From: Martelella lutilitoris
Lineage (GTDB): Bacteria > Pseudomonadota > Alphaproteobacteria > Rhizobiales > Rhizobiaceae
Length of the DNA: 64,000 bases
Assembly: GCF_005924265.1 (NCBI RefSeq)
Contig: NZ_VCLB01000005.1
Coordinates: 186,001-250,000, forward strand
Reading direction: 5' to 3'
Below, in pieces: positions 34,434-42,955 of this stretch. The notes under the pieces were generated by a model. That model was not told the DNA's origin, searched no databases, and saw only the letters and a program-made list of their open reading frames with translations. The position numbers and the translations under genes are program-made. Within the stretch, counting starts at the first letter, position 1. Every line of letters starts with the position of its first letter.

Positions 34434-34571
34434 CTGACATTCGGCCAAGGCGATACTGTCTCTTCGGAATGCAAGTCGCCTTCGGTCAATCACCGGCCGC
34501 CCATGCCAGAGATGGCGCAAGCGGCCTTCCCATTTGCCGATTGCACCCGGAAAAGAAAAAGGAACAGGACA

Positions 34572-35141
34572 ATGGCACAGGACAGAAGGGGATCGCGCGA
34601 CGATCGCCACAACAGGGATGAGCGCGACAGCGAATTCGTTGACAAGCTCGTCGCCATCAATCGCGTTGCCAAGACCGTCAAGGGCGGCCGCCGCATGGGT
34701 TTTGCAGCGCTCGTCGTCGTTGGCGACGGCAAGGGCCGCGTTGGTTTCGGCCACGGCAAGGCGCGCGAAGTGCCGGAAGCCATCCGCAAGGCCACCGAAG
34801 CCGCCAAGCGCGAAATGATCTTCGTGCCCCTGCGCGACGGTCGTACGCTGCATCACGACGTCAAGGGCCGCCACGGTGCTGGCAAGGTTCTTCTGCGTAC
34901 AGCCAAGGCCGGTACCGGGATCATCGCCGGTGGTCCGATGCGTGCCGTTTTCGAAACCCTGGGCGTTGCCGACGTGGTTGCCAAGTCGACCGGTTCGTCC
35001 AATCCCTACAATATGGTTCGCGCCACCTTTGATGCCCTGAAGAGCCAGGTGCATCCCAAGGACATCGCAGCGCAGCGCGGCCTCAAATACGCCACGCTCC
35101 AGGCTCGCCGCCAGGCCGCCGGCGCCGTTGTCGACGAGTAA
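34572..35141 (+). CDS. rpsE: 30S ribosomal protein S5
   Basis: S5 (189 residues) is a decoding-fidelity protein at the mRNA entry. The double-stranded RNA-binding fold is marked by [23 protein letters not shown] and the S5 C-terminal half by [23 protein letters not shown] precedes the ATG at 34572. An upstream in-frame ATG at 34503 would add residues unlike the family and lacks a ribosome binding site. Confidence 0.97.
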   Translation: MAQDRRGSRDDRHNRDERDSEFVDKLVAINRVAKTVKGGRRMGFAALVVVGDGKGRVGFGHGKAREVPEAIRKATEAAKREMIFVPLRDGRTLHHDVKGRHGAGKVLLRTAKAGTGIIAGGPMRAVFETLGVADVVAKSTGSSNPYNMVRATFDALKSQVHPKDIAAQRGLKYATLQARRQAAGAVVDE

Positions 35142-35152
35142 GGGAGGCACAC

Positions 35153-35353
35153 ATGGCCAAGGCTAGCACCAAGAAGACTGTCACCGTTGAGCAGATCGGC
35201 AGCCCGATCCGCCGTCCCGCCGTCCAGCGCCAGACGCTGATCGGCCTCGGCCTCAACAAGATGCATCGCGTCCGCACCCTGGAAGATACGCCTGCTGTGC
35301 GCGGCATGATCAACAAGGTGTCCCATCTCGTGCGCGTCGTCGACGAGAAGTGA
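35153..35353 (+). CDS. rpmD: 50S ribosomal protein L30
   Basis: L30 (66 residues) has the conserved [25 protein letters not shown] core followed by the [14 protein letters not shown] end. AAGGGAGG precedes the start. Not all bacteria have L30; it is retained here at its usual place. Confidence 0.97.
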   Translation: MAKASTKKTVTVEQIGSPIRRPAVQRQTLIGLGLNKMHRVRTLEDTPAVRGMINKVSHLVRVVDEK

Positions 35354-35367
35354 GACGGGAGAAGATT

Positions 35368-35844
35368 ATGAAACTCAACGAAATCAAGGACCGCGAAGGC
35401 GCAACACACGCCAAGAAGCGCGTCGGCCGTGGCATCGGCTCGGGCACCGGCAAGACCGGCGGCCGCGGCGTCAAGGGTCAGAAGTCGCGTTCGGGCGTTG
35501 CCATCAACGGTTTCGAAGGCGGCCAGATGCCCATCTACCGCCGTCTGCCGAAGCGCGGCTTCACCAACATCTTCGCCAAGGACTTCGTCGAAGTCTCGCT
35601 CGGCCGCCTGCAGGCCGCCGTCGATGCCAAGAAGCTGGATGCGAAGACCACGGTGACCGCCGAAGTGCTGAAGGAAGCCGGCGTGATTCGCCGCGTTAAG
35701 GACGGTGTCCGCATCCTCTCCGACGGCGAGCTGAAGGCGAAGCTTACGCTTGAAGTTGCCGGGGCGTCCAAGCCCGCGATCGAGAAGATCGAGAAGGCCG
35801 GCGGTTCGATAACCGTGCTGGCCGGCGCCAAGAACGCTGAGTAA
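35368..35844 (+). CDS. rplO: 50S ribosomal protein L15
   Basis: L15 (158 residues) is a late 50S assembly protein with the Gly/Lys-rich N-terminal extension ([28 protein letters not shown]). The ATG at 35368 has GGGAGAAG before it; a start six codons upstream is not preferred. A strong terminator-like hairpin follows at 35867. Confidence 0.97.
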   Translation: MKLNEIKDREGATHAKKRVGRGIGSGTGKTGGRGVKGQKSRSGVAINGFEGGQMPIYRRLPKRGFTNIFAKDFVEVSLGRLQAAVDAKKLDAKTTVTAEVLKEAGVIRRVKDGVRILSDGELKAKLTLEVAGASKPAIEKIEKAGGSITVLAGAKNAE

Positions 35845-35866
35845 AAGCGCTGATTTGAAAAATGAT

Positions 35867-35897
35867 CGCCCGGAGTGCTTCACACCGGGCGTTTTTT
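35867..35897 (+). terminator. Intrinsic terminator between rplO and secY
   Basis: CGCCCGG (35867-35873) pairs with CCGGGCG (35885-35891) and is followed by six Ts. It is 23 bases behind rplO and 169 before secY, inside what is normally one operon. Confidence 0.75.
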
Positions 35898-36065
35898 CTT
35901 CCATATGTGCCTCGACCACCGGCCGGCCCCGATCGTTCGTGTCCTGCGGGTGGTTTGTCGCGAATGCCGATGAGCGCCTTTTGCGGGCGGCGCGTCGGCT
36001 GACGTGATCTGGCACTTAATCGCATCGGGCGCCTGTGGCGGCCGTGCGGCGACGCGGAGATACGC

Positions 36066-37403
36066 ATGGCTTCTGCAGCGGAACAACTTGCATCCAATCT
36101 CAATTTTTCGACCTTCGCGAAGGCGACGGATCTGAAGAAGCGCATCTGGTTTACGCTTCTCGCACTCCTCGTCTACCGGCTCGGCACGCATATTCCGCTT
36201 CCCGGCATCAATCTCGATGCCTATGCGCAGGCTTTCCAGGGCCAGTCCGAAGGCATTCTGGGCATGTTCAACATGTTCTCGGGCGGCGCGGTGCAGCGCA
36301 TGGCGATCTTTGCGCTTGGCATCATGCCCTATATTTCGGCCTCCATCATCGTGCAGCTTCTGACGGCCGTCGTGCCTTCGCTCGAAGCGCTGAAGAAGGA
36401 AGGCGAGCAGGGTCGCAAGATCATCAACCAGTACACGCGCTACGGCACGGTCGTGCTTGCGACGGCGCAGGCCTACGGCATCGCCATCGGCCTGCAGTCG
36501 GGCAACAATCTCGTTACTGATCCGGGCTGGTTCTTCATCTTCTCGACCGTCATCACGCTCGTCGGCGGCACGATGTTCCTGATGTGGCTCGGCGAGCAGA
36601 TCACCTCGCGCGGCATCGGCAACGGCATCTCGCTGATCATCTTTTCCGGCATTGTCGCCGGCCTTCCGGCCGCTGTCGGCAACCTGCTGGAACTGTCGCG
36701 CGTTGGCTCGATCTCTGCTTTCGTCGCCGTCGGCATCCTGGTCGTCGTCATCGCCATCTTTGCGCTGATCGTCTTTGTCGAGCGCGCGCAGCGCCGGCTT
36801 CTGATCCAGTATCCGAAGCGCCAGGTCGGCAACCGCATGTTCCAGGGCGATACCTCGCACCTGCCGCTGAAGCTCAACACGTCGGGCGTCATTCCCGCGA
36901 TCTTCGCCTCCTCGCTGCTGCTTCTGCCGGCGACGCTTGCCGGGTTCTCATCGAACGAGCTGCCAAGCTGGGCAACGGCCATCATCGCATCGCTTGGCCA
37001 TGGCCAGGCGCTTTACATGGTCGCCTATGGCGCGCTGATTGCCTTCTTCGCATTCTTCTACACCGCGATCGTCTTCAACCCGAAGGAGACAGCGGACAAT
37101 CTGAAGCGGCATGGCGGCTTCATCCCGGGCATCCGCCCGGGCGAGCGCACGGCCGAGTACATAGACTATGTTCTGACTCGCATTACCGTGGTCGGTGCGA
37201 TCTATCTGGTGTTCGTGTGCATCCTGCCGGAGATCCTGGTCGCGCGCACAGGCGTCTCGCTGGCGCTGGGAGGCACCTCGCTTCTCATCATCGTCAGCGT
37301 CACGCTGGACACCGTTTCGCAGATACAGGGACATCTGATCGCCCAGCAGTATGAAGGGCTGATCAAGAAATCGAAATTGCGGGGAGGAAAGAGGGGACGA
37401 TGA
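36066..37403 (+). CDS. secY: Protein translocase subunit SecY
   Basis: SecY, 445 residues, is the ten-helix channel of the Sec translocon. The first helix region LLVYRLGTHIPLPGI, the plug-region FNMFSGGAVQRMAIFALGIMPYI and the C-terminal QQYEGLIKK loop are typical. The start is the ATG at 36066 with GGAG before it. The 221-base upstream gap with a terminator implies a local promoter or readthrough. The end overlaps adk by ATGA. Confidence 0.97.
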   Translation: MASAAEQLASNLNFSTFAKATDLKKRIWFTLLALLVYRLGTHIPLPGINLDAYAQAFQGQSEGILGMFNMFSGGAVQRMAIFALGIMPYISASIIVQLLTAVVPSLEALKKEGEQGRKIINQYTRYGTVVLATAQAYGIAIGLQSGNNLVTDPGWFFIFSTVITLVGGTMFLMWLGEQITSRGIGNGISLIIFSGIVAGLPAAVGNLLELSRVGSISAFVAVGILVVVIAIFALIVFVERAQRRLLIQYPKRQVGNRMFQGDTSHLPLKLNTSGVIPAIFASSLLLLPATLAGFSSNELPSWATAIIASLGHGQALYMVAYGALIAFFAFFYTAIVFNPKETADNLKRHGGFIPGIRPGERTAEYIDYVLTRITVVGAIYLVFVCILPEILVARTGVSLALGGTSLLIIVSVTLDTVSQIQGHLIAQQYEGLIKKSKLRGGKRGR

Positions 37404-38050
37404 GACTTATACTTCTGGGACCGCCGGGCGCCGGCAAGGGAACGCAGGCACAGCGCATTGTGGCCAATCACGGCATTCCGCAGCTTTCGACGGGGGATAT
37501 GCTGCGCGCCGCCGTTGCGGCTAAGACCGAAGTCGGCAAGAAGGCCAAGGCCGTCATGGACGCCGGCGGCCTCGTCTCCGACGATATCGTGATCGCCATC
37601 GTGTCGGAGCGAGTCGACCAGGACGACTGCAAGGACGGCTTCATTCTCGACGGTTTCCCGCGCACGCTGGTGCAGGCGGATGCGACCGAGAAGATGCTTT
37701 CCGCCAAAGGCATCGAACTGGACGCGGTGATCGAGATTCAGGTGGATGACGAGACGCTGACGGAGCGAATCGCCGGCCGCTACAGCTGCGCCAAATGCGG
37801 CACGGGTTATCACGACGAGTTCCACAAGCCGAAGGTGGACGGCGTCTGCGACAAGTGCGGCTCGACCGAGTTCAAGCGACGTCCGGACGATAACCGCGAA
37901 ACCGTCGAAAAACGCCTGAAGGCCTATTACAAGGAAACGGCGCCGCTGATCGGCTACTACTATGCCAAGGACAAGCTGTCTTCGGTTGATGGCATGGCCG
38001 ACATGGACACCGTGACCGCCAGCATCGAGAAGGTTCTGGCGAAGGTCTGA
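37400..38050 (+). CDS. adk: Adenylate kinase with Cys4 (zinc-type) LID
   Basis: Adenylate kinase (216 residues) equilibrates ATP, ADP and AMP. The P-loop GPPGAGKGT is at 7-15 and the LID arginine in LDGFPRT is present. The LID is of the long type with CAKC and CDKC pairs, the arrangement that binds structural zinc in many bacteria. Its start overlaps the secY stop, with AGGAAAGAGGGG just before the ATG. Confidence 0.97.
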   Translation: MRLILLGPPGAGKGTQAQRIVANHGIPQLSTGDMLRAAVAAKTEVGKKAKAVMDAGGLVSDDIVIAIVSERVDQDDCKDGFILDGFPRTLVQADATEKMLSAKGIELDAVIEIQVDDETLTERIAGRYSCAKCGTGYHDEFHKPKVDGVCDKCGSTEFKRRPDDNRETVEKRLKAYYKETAPLIGYYYAKDKLSSVDGMADMDTVTASIEKVLAKV

Positions 38051-38365
38051 TTTTTCGGGAAAGGCCGCTGCCTCACGCAGGGGCCGACCGTAAAACATGA
38101 TTTGAGGCGTCCGGCTGTCCTTGCGGGCTTCGGACGTCATAAAAGTGAAGGAAACGGTTGCATTCAGGCGCTGTTTCCGCTATGAGCGCTCCAACTCGCG
38201 ACATGGGGCAAAACCGTCAAAGTCCTTTTTGAATGTGATCAGGACGTGTTTTGTCACGAGTTTTTGTTGCGGCAGAGCTATTTGGGGCGGCATGTTCGCC
38301 TGCAAGAAACCGGCAAGTGCCCTAGACGGGCAAACTGCCCTTGAAAATACTTAAGGAGAATCGGC
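38051..38365 (+). other. Intergenic region between adk and rpsM
   Basis: These 315 bases hold no convincing gene. Short inverted repeats occur (CGTCCG near 38108 with CGGACG near 38131). The second half, around 38215-38275, is T-rich and may contain the alpha operon promoter, but I cannot name convincing -35 and -10 boxes. Confidence 0.5.
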
Positions 38366-38734
38366 GTGGCTCGTATTGCTGGCGTCAACATCCCGACTGC
38401 CAAGCGCGTTGTAATCGCGCTGCAGTATATCCACGGGATCGGACCGAAATTCGCACAGGATATCTGCGCGGCAGCTAACATTCCGGCAGAGCGCCGGGTG
38501 CATGAGCTGACGGATGCGGAAGTTCTGTCGATCCGTGAGCAGATCGACCGTGACTACATGGTTGAAGGCGACCTGCGTCGCGAGAATTCGATGAACATCA
38601 AGCGCCTGATGGACCTTGGTTGCTACCGTGGCCTGCGTCATCGTCGTGGCCTCCCGGTTCACGGCCAGCGCACGCATACCAATGCCCGCACCCGCAAGGG
38701 TCCGGCAAAGGCGATTGCAGGCAAGAAGAAGTAA
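38366..38734 (+). CDS. rpsM: 30S ribosomal protein S13, GTG start
   Basis: S13 (122 residues) contacts the P-site tRNA and forms intersubunit bridges. [25 protein letters not shown] and the tail [14 protein letters not shown] type ending identify it. The start codon is GTG at 38366, well placed behind TTAAGGAG; no ATG is available at the family N-terminus. Confidence 0.97.
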   Translation: MARIAGVNIPTAKRVVIALQYIHGIGPKFAQDICAAANIPAERRVHELTDAEVLSIREQIDRDYMVEGDLRRENSMNIKRLMDLGCYRGLRHRRGLPVHGQRTHTNARTRKGPAKAIAGKKK

Positions 38735-38760
38735 TCTACGGAATATTTTCATTCCGGAAC

Positions 38761-38785
38761 AAGCCGGCGGTTTCACGCCGGCTTT
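38761..38785 (+). terminator. Strong hairpin between rpsM and rpsK
   Basis: AAGCCGGCG (38761-38769) pairs perfectly with CGCCGGCTT (38776-38784) over a 6-base loop. The tail is TTTCTG, a weak T-run, so partial termination is more likely than full. Confidence 0.5.
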
Positions 38786-38872
38786 CTGCGTAATTGACTG
38801 GGGCCCTCAAAAGGGTTCCGTCGGTGGAGCCGCTGGGACTACGGCGGTGAAGAGATCAACGAAAGGGAAGTC

Positions 38873-39262
38873 ATGGCCAAGGAAGCCACCCGCGTTCGCC
38901 GCCGCGAGCGCAAGAATATCTCGTCGGGCGTCGCCCACGTCAACTCGTCGTTCAACAACACGATGATCACCATCACGGATGCACAGGGCAATGCGATTGC
39001 CTGGTCGTCCGCCGGTGCCAAGGGCTTCAAGGGTTCGCGCAAGTCGACGCCGTTTGCAGCCCAGATCGCTGCCGAAGACTGCGCCAAGAAGGCTCAGGAA
39101 CACGGCATGAAGTCGCTGGAAGTCGAAGTCTGCGGTCCGGGTTCCGGTCGCGAATCGGCTCTGCGCGCGCTCCAGGCTGCCGGTTTCGTCATCACCTCGA
39201 TCCGCGATGTGACGCCGATCCCGCATAATGGTTGCCGCCCGCGCAAGAAGCGCCGCGTTTAA
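38873..39262 (+). CDS. rpsK: 30S ribosomal protein S11
   Basis: S11 (129 residues) lines the platform at the E site. [19 protein letters not shown] and the C-terminal [17 protein letters not shown] are diagnostic. AAGGGAAG precedes the ATG. A 98-base gap leads to rpoA. Confidence 0.98.
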   Translation: MAKEATRVRRRERKNISSGVAHVNSSFNNTMITITDAQGNAIAWSSAGAKGFKGSRKSTPFAAQIAAEDCAKKAQEHGMKSLEVEVCGPGSGRESALRALQAAGFVITSIRDVTPIPHNGCRPRKKRRV

Positions 39263-39360
39263 TCGTCTGTCATTTTGCTCCGGCGTCTCAGCAATGAAGC
39301 GCTGGTTCTACGAAGCTCGGCCGTCACGATTGGATAGTGCGGCGAACGAAAGGTAGAAAC

Positions 39361-40371
39361 ATGATCCAGAAAAACTGGCAGGAATTGATCAAGCCCTCGA
39401 AGGTGGAGTTCACCTCCAGCGGGGCCAAGAAGGTGACGCTCGTCGCCGAACCGCTGGAACGCGGCTTCGGCCTGACGCTCGGCAACGCGCTGCGTCGCGT
39501 TCTGTTGTCGTCGCTGCGCGGCGCCGCCGTCACCGCCGTCCAGATCGACGGCGTGCTGCACGAATTCTCCTCGATCCCGGGCGTCCGCGAGGACGTGACG
39601 GACATCGTGCTGAACATCAAGGAAATCGCCATCCGCATGGAAGGCGATGAAGCCAAGCGCATGGTCGTGCGCAAGCAGGGCCCCGGCGTGGTGACTGCAG
39701 GCGACATCCAGACCGTTGGTGACATCGAGATCCTCAATCCGGGCCTCGTCATCTGCACGCTGGACGAAGCCGCTGAAATCCGCATGGAGTTCACGGTCAA
39801 CAACGGCAAGGGCTACGTGCCGGCCGAGCGCAACCGCTCGGAAGACGCGCCGATCGGCCTCATCCCGGTCGACAGCCTGTACTCGCCGATCCGCAAGGTC
39901 TCCTACAAGGTCGAAAACACCCGTGAGGGACAGGTTCTCGACTATGACAAGCTTCTGATGACGATCGAGACGGATGGTTCGGTCTCCGGTGAAGACGCGG
40001 TTGCCTTCGCAGCCCGCATTCTCCAGGATCAGCTTTCGGTCTTCGTCAACTTCGAGGAGCCGCAGAAGGATCAGGAAGAGGACGACGTCACCGAACTCGC
40101 CTTCAACCCGGCCCTTCTCAAGAAGGTCGACGAACTCGAGCTTTCGGTCCGTTCGGCCAACTGCCTGAAGAACGACAACATCGTTTATATCGGCGATCTC
40201 ATCCAGAAGACCGAAGCCGAAATGCTGCGCACGCCGAATTTCGGTCGGAAGTCCCTGAACGAGATCAAGGAAGTGCTGGCCTCTATGGGCCTGCATCTGG
40301 GCATGGAAGTGCCGGCCTGGCCGCCGGAAAATATCGAGGACCTCGCCAAGCGGTACGAGGATCAGTACTAA
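39361..40371 (+). CDS. rpoA: RNA polymerase alpha subunit
   Basis: The alpha subunit (336 residues) has the N-terminal dimerisation domain (about 1-235; [20 protein letters not shown]) and the C-terminal domain that contacts UP elements and activators ([33 protein letters not shown]). I place the start at MIQKNWQEL (39361) behind AAAGGTAG; an in-frame ATG eight codons upstream gives no conserved residues. Confidence 0.98.
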   Translation: MIQKNWQELIKPSKVEFTSSGAKKVTLVAEPLERGFGLTLGNALRRVLLSSLRGAAVTAVQIDGVLHEFSSIPGVREDVTDIVLNIKEIAIRMEGDEAKRMVVRKQGPGVVTAGDIQTVGDIEILNPGLVICTLDEAAEIRMEFTVNNGKGYVPAERNRSEDAPIGLIPVDSLYSPIRKVSYKVENTREGQVLDYDKLLMTIETDGSVSGEDAVAFAARILQDQLSVFVNFEEPQKDQEEDDVTELAFNPALLKKVDELELSVRSANCLKNDNIVYIGDLIQKTEAEMLRTPNFGRKSLNEIKEVLASMGLHLGMEVPAWPPENIEDLAKRYEDQY

Positions 40372-40416
40372 CCAGTCATACTGCGGGCTCAAGCCTGCAA
40401 GTGAAGGAGAATAGCA

Positions 40417-40839
40417 ATGCGCCATAAGAATGCAGGCCGCAAGCTGAACAGAACGGCAAGCCATCGCAAGGCGATGTTTGCAAACATGGCTGTCTCGCTC
40501 ATCACCCATGAGCAGATCGTCACCACGCTGCCGAAGGCGAAGGAAATTCGCCCGATCGTCGAAAAGCTGATCACGCTCGGCAAGCGCGGCGATCTGCATG
40601 CCCGCCGTCAGGCGATCTCGCAGGTCAAGGATGTCGAAGCCGTCAAGAAGCTGTTCGACGTTCTCGCCCCGCGTTACGGCGAGCGCAACGGCGGCTACAC
40701 CCGCATCATGAAGGCTGGCTTCCGCTACGGCGACAACGCCGCTCTCGCCGTCATCGAATTCGTTGACCGCGACGCCGACGCCAAGGGCGCTGCCGACAAG
40801 GCCCGCGTCGAAGCCGAAGCTGAAATGGAAGCCGCGTAA
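40417..40839 (+). CDS. rplQ: 50S ribosomal protein L17
   Basis: L17 (140 residues) sits near the tunnel exit. [20 protein letters not shown] is the family N-terminus, and the C-terminus carries an acidic/Ala-rich tail. GAAGGAG precedes the start. It closes the alpha operon. Confidence 0.98.
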   Translation: MRHKNAGRKLNRTASHRKAMFANMAVSLITHEQIVTTLPKAKEIRPIVEKLITLGKRGDLHARRQAISQVKDVEAVKKLFDVLAPRYGERNGGYTRIMKAGFRYGDNAALAVIEFVDRDADAKGAADKARVEAEAEMEAA

Positions 40840-40866
40840 GACGCGTCTTTCATGTGCGATGAATTG

Positions 40867-40899
40867 AAAAAGCCGGGGGCGCGAGCCTCCGGCTTTTTT
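40867..40899 (+). terminator. Intrinsic terminator of the alpha operon
   Basis: AAAAAGCCGG pairs with CCGGCTTTTT, with further GGGC/GCCT pairing and a GCGA tetraloop. A run of Ts follows on the plus strand and a run of As precedes it, so it can act in both directions. Confidence 0.85.
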
Positions 40900-40930
40900 G
40901 CGTTTGCGGGCGACCGTGATCGCGGAATCA

Positions 40931-40965
40931 AAAAGGCCGCCCCGGTGAAACCGGAGCGGCCTTTT
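40931..40965. terminator. Second bidirectional terminator between rplQ and the lytic transglycosylase gene
   Basis: AAAAGGCCGC is matched by GCGGCCTTTT, with inner CCGG/CCGG pairing around TGAAA. It is symmetric, lies 18 bases behind the minus-strand stop at 40983, and so can end transcripts from both convergent units. Confidence 0.85.
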
Positions 40966-40982
40966 CTTGATCTTGGACGGCG

Positions 40983-42176
40983 TTACTGAAGGGCGCGCAG
41001 CAGTTGGGGCGTGGGCCAGCCGTCGGCAGGCATGCCGAGCTGCATCTGGACGGTTCGCACGGCGTCGCGCGTTCCGGCGCCGAGAATGCCGTCGATCTTG
41101 CCGACGTTGAAACCCTTGCGCGAGAGGATGGTCTGCAACTGCTTCATCTGGCTGTCGGAGAGGCCCGGATCGGGGTTGCCCTTGTCATAGGCCGGGGCGC
41201 CTTCGAACCGGGTGGCGAAATAGGCGACCGAGGTCGTATAGATGAAGGACTGGTTCCATTCCAGATAGACATTGAAGTTCGGATAGGCGAGGAAGGCCGG
41301 TCCGTTGCGGCCCTGCGGCATCAGAAGCGCCGTCGGCAGATTGGCAAAGCGCGTGTTGCCGTCGCGCGGCGTCACGCCGAGCTTGAACCACTGGCCGGCC
41401 GTCAGGCCGCCGCCGAAGCCGGTCTTGTCCCAGGGCAGGTTGGCCGGCAGCTTCACTTCCTGGATCCAGGGCTCGCCGGCGCGCCAGCCGAGGCTGCGGA
41501 TGAAGTTGGCGGCCGTCAGCAGAGCATCCGGGGCGCTCTTCTTGACGCGGACGTGGCCATCGCCGTCGCCGTCGACGCCGTAGCGGATGATGTCTTCGGG
41601 CAGCATCTGCACCTGGCCGAGCTCGCCTGCCCAGGCGCCGGTTTCGCTTGCCGGGTCGAAATCGCCGTGCTGGGTCATCTCGATCAGCGCCAGGAGCTGC
41701 GGGCGGAAGATTTCGGGACGCCGGCAGTCATAGGAAAGGGTCACAAGCGCGTCGCGCGTGTTGAAATTGCCCTGAACCGCGCCAAAATCGGTCTCCATCG
41801 CCCAGAAGGCCGTCAGAACGCCGGCCGGCACGCCGAACTCGCGGCGGGCGCGATCGAATGTGCTGGCATACTGACGGATCTTCTGCTTGCCGGTGTTGAG
41901 TCGCGAGGAACTGCCGGTGCGCTGGGAGAATTCGAGGAAAGTCTGTTTGAAGACGCCCTGGGCGCGGTCCATCTTGAGCACGCTCTGGCTCACCGAAGCG
42001 CCGGAAAGCACGGCGTCGGCAGCGCTCGGCGAAAGACCGCGCTGCACGGCTTCTGATTTAACGCCGGACAGAAAGCGCGAAAAATCGCCGCCGCATTGTT
42101 GTGCTGCGGCGGAGCCGGCAAAGAGTGAAGTGAGACCGGCGGCTACCACAACCGCTCGGATGGTTCTGGAAATCAT
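40983..42176 (-). CDS. MltB-family lytic murein transglycosylase with C-terminal peptidoglycan-binding domain
   Basis: The 397-residue product has a signal peptide ending near residue 25 (GSAAA-QQ), so it acts in the periplasm. The lytic transglycosylase domain (about 30-325) has the catalytic Glu128 in FWAMETDFG and the FYANFN-type stretch VQGNFNTRDAL. A peptidoglycan-binding helix bundle occupies the last ~65 residues (LSDSQMKQLQTILSRKGFNV... TRDAVRTVQMQLGM). No lipobox Cys is present, so it is soluble rather than lipid-anchored like E. coli MltB. The ATG at 42176 follows GAGGAG; an upstream extension of the frame is not used. Confidence 0.92.
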   Translation of the reverse strand: MISRTIRAVVVAAGLTSLFAGSAAAQQCGGDFSRFLSGVKSEAVQRGLSPSAADAVLSGASVSQSVLKMDRAQGVFKQTFLEFSQRTGSSSRLNTGKQKIRQYASTFDRARREFGVPAGVLTAFWAMETDFGAVQGNFNTRDALVTLSYDCRRPEIFRPQLLALIEMTQHGDFDPASETGAWAGELGQVQMLPEDIIRYGVDGDGDGHVRVKKSAPDALLTAANFIRSLGWRAGEPWIQEVKLPANLPWDKTGFGGGLTAGQWFKLGVTPRDGNTRFANLPTALLMPQGRNGPAFLAYPNFNVYLEWNQSFIYTTSVAYFATRFEGAPAYDKGNPDPGLSDSQMKQLQTILSRKGFNVGKIDGILGAGTRDAVRTVQMQLGMPADGWPTPQLLRALQ

Positions 42177-42297
42177 GGGCGTCTCCTCAAGTAAATCTCG
42201 GCCAGCCGTGGCCGACGGGCGCGCAAATATGCCCCGCAACCTATATCAGACCACCTAAGCTTTCATTAAGAAGGCGCTGAAGCAACCGGAAGGCTGT

Positions 42298-42954
42298 TCA
42301 CGCGCGCGTGATCACGCCGTGCCAGGCATAGCCGCGGCCGATGGCCTCAAAGCGGAAATCTGCGCGGCGTGCGGCAGCCTCGGCCTGGAGCACACCGTGG
42401 AGTCTTGCACGCGGCGTCACATGGAAGTGCCCGAGCCAGCGGTGAAGGCCGGCGCGGAAAAGACGCGGGAGGCCTTCCTGCTGGCCGAAATCGACGACAT
42501 GCAGCGATCCGCCGCTGTTGAGGGCATCGAGCGCGGCGGAGACGGCAAGCGGCCACTGCGGGATCATCGACAACGCATAGGAGATGACGATGCGGTCGAA
42601 GCCGGCGACGCCGAAGCTTGCCGGCGCGAATCGGCAGGCATCGGCGGCGAGGAACAGCGGCGGGGCGTCGCATCCCACGAAATTCGCCCGCGCGGAGATC
42701 AGCATCTCCTCGGAGATATCGAGGCCGTAGAGCCGTGCTTCGGGATAGCGCGCGGCGATCTTCCTGAGATTGCGCCCCGTGCCGCAGGCGACTTCCAGCA
42801 CCGCGCCGCCTTCGGGCACAGCAAGCCCTTCGATCATCCGGTCGCGGCCGAAGAGATAGTATTTGCGGGTGAGGTCATAGATGTGCCGCTGATAGCGGTA
42901 CATCGCGTCCATGGCTTCCGCCTGGTTGCCGGTCGTCTCCTGCGCCTCGGCCAT
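42298..42954 (-). CDS. btaB: Diacylglyceryl-homoserine N-methyltransferase BtaB
   Basis: This class I SAM-dependent methyltransferase of 218 residues has motif I VLEVACGTG at 52-60. It starts one base after the stop of btaA (TAACATG), and that pairing identifies it as BtaB, which trimethylates diacylglyceryl-homoserine to the betaine lipid DGTS. The ATG at 42954 was chosen over an upstream start because it abuts the btaA stop. In Rhodobacter and Sinorhizobium these genes are induced under phosphate starvation. Confidence 0.9.
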   Translation of the reverse strand: MAEAQETTGNQAEAMDAMYRYQRHIYDLTRKYYLFGRDRMIEGLAVPEGGAVLEVACGTGRNLRKIAARYPEARLYGLDISEEMLISARANFVGCDAPPLFLAADACRFAPASFGVAGFDRIVISYALSMIPQWPLAVSAALDALNSGGSLHVVDFGQQEGLPRLFRAGLHRWLGHFHVTPRARLHGVLQAEAAARRADFRFEAIGRGYAWHGVITRA

Positions 42955-42955
42955 G

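Noticed and set aside
34406-34621. A 71-codon open frame across the rplR-rpsE gap
   Set aside because: It runs into rpsE in another frame, covers an obvious hairpin and has no recognisable features.
38121-38354. A 77-codon open frame between adk and rpsM
   Set aside because: Composition is unlike a protein (many Cys, Arg and Phe in short runs), there is no ribosome binding site, and it lies where a promoter region is expected.
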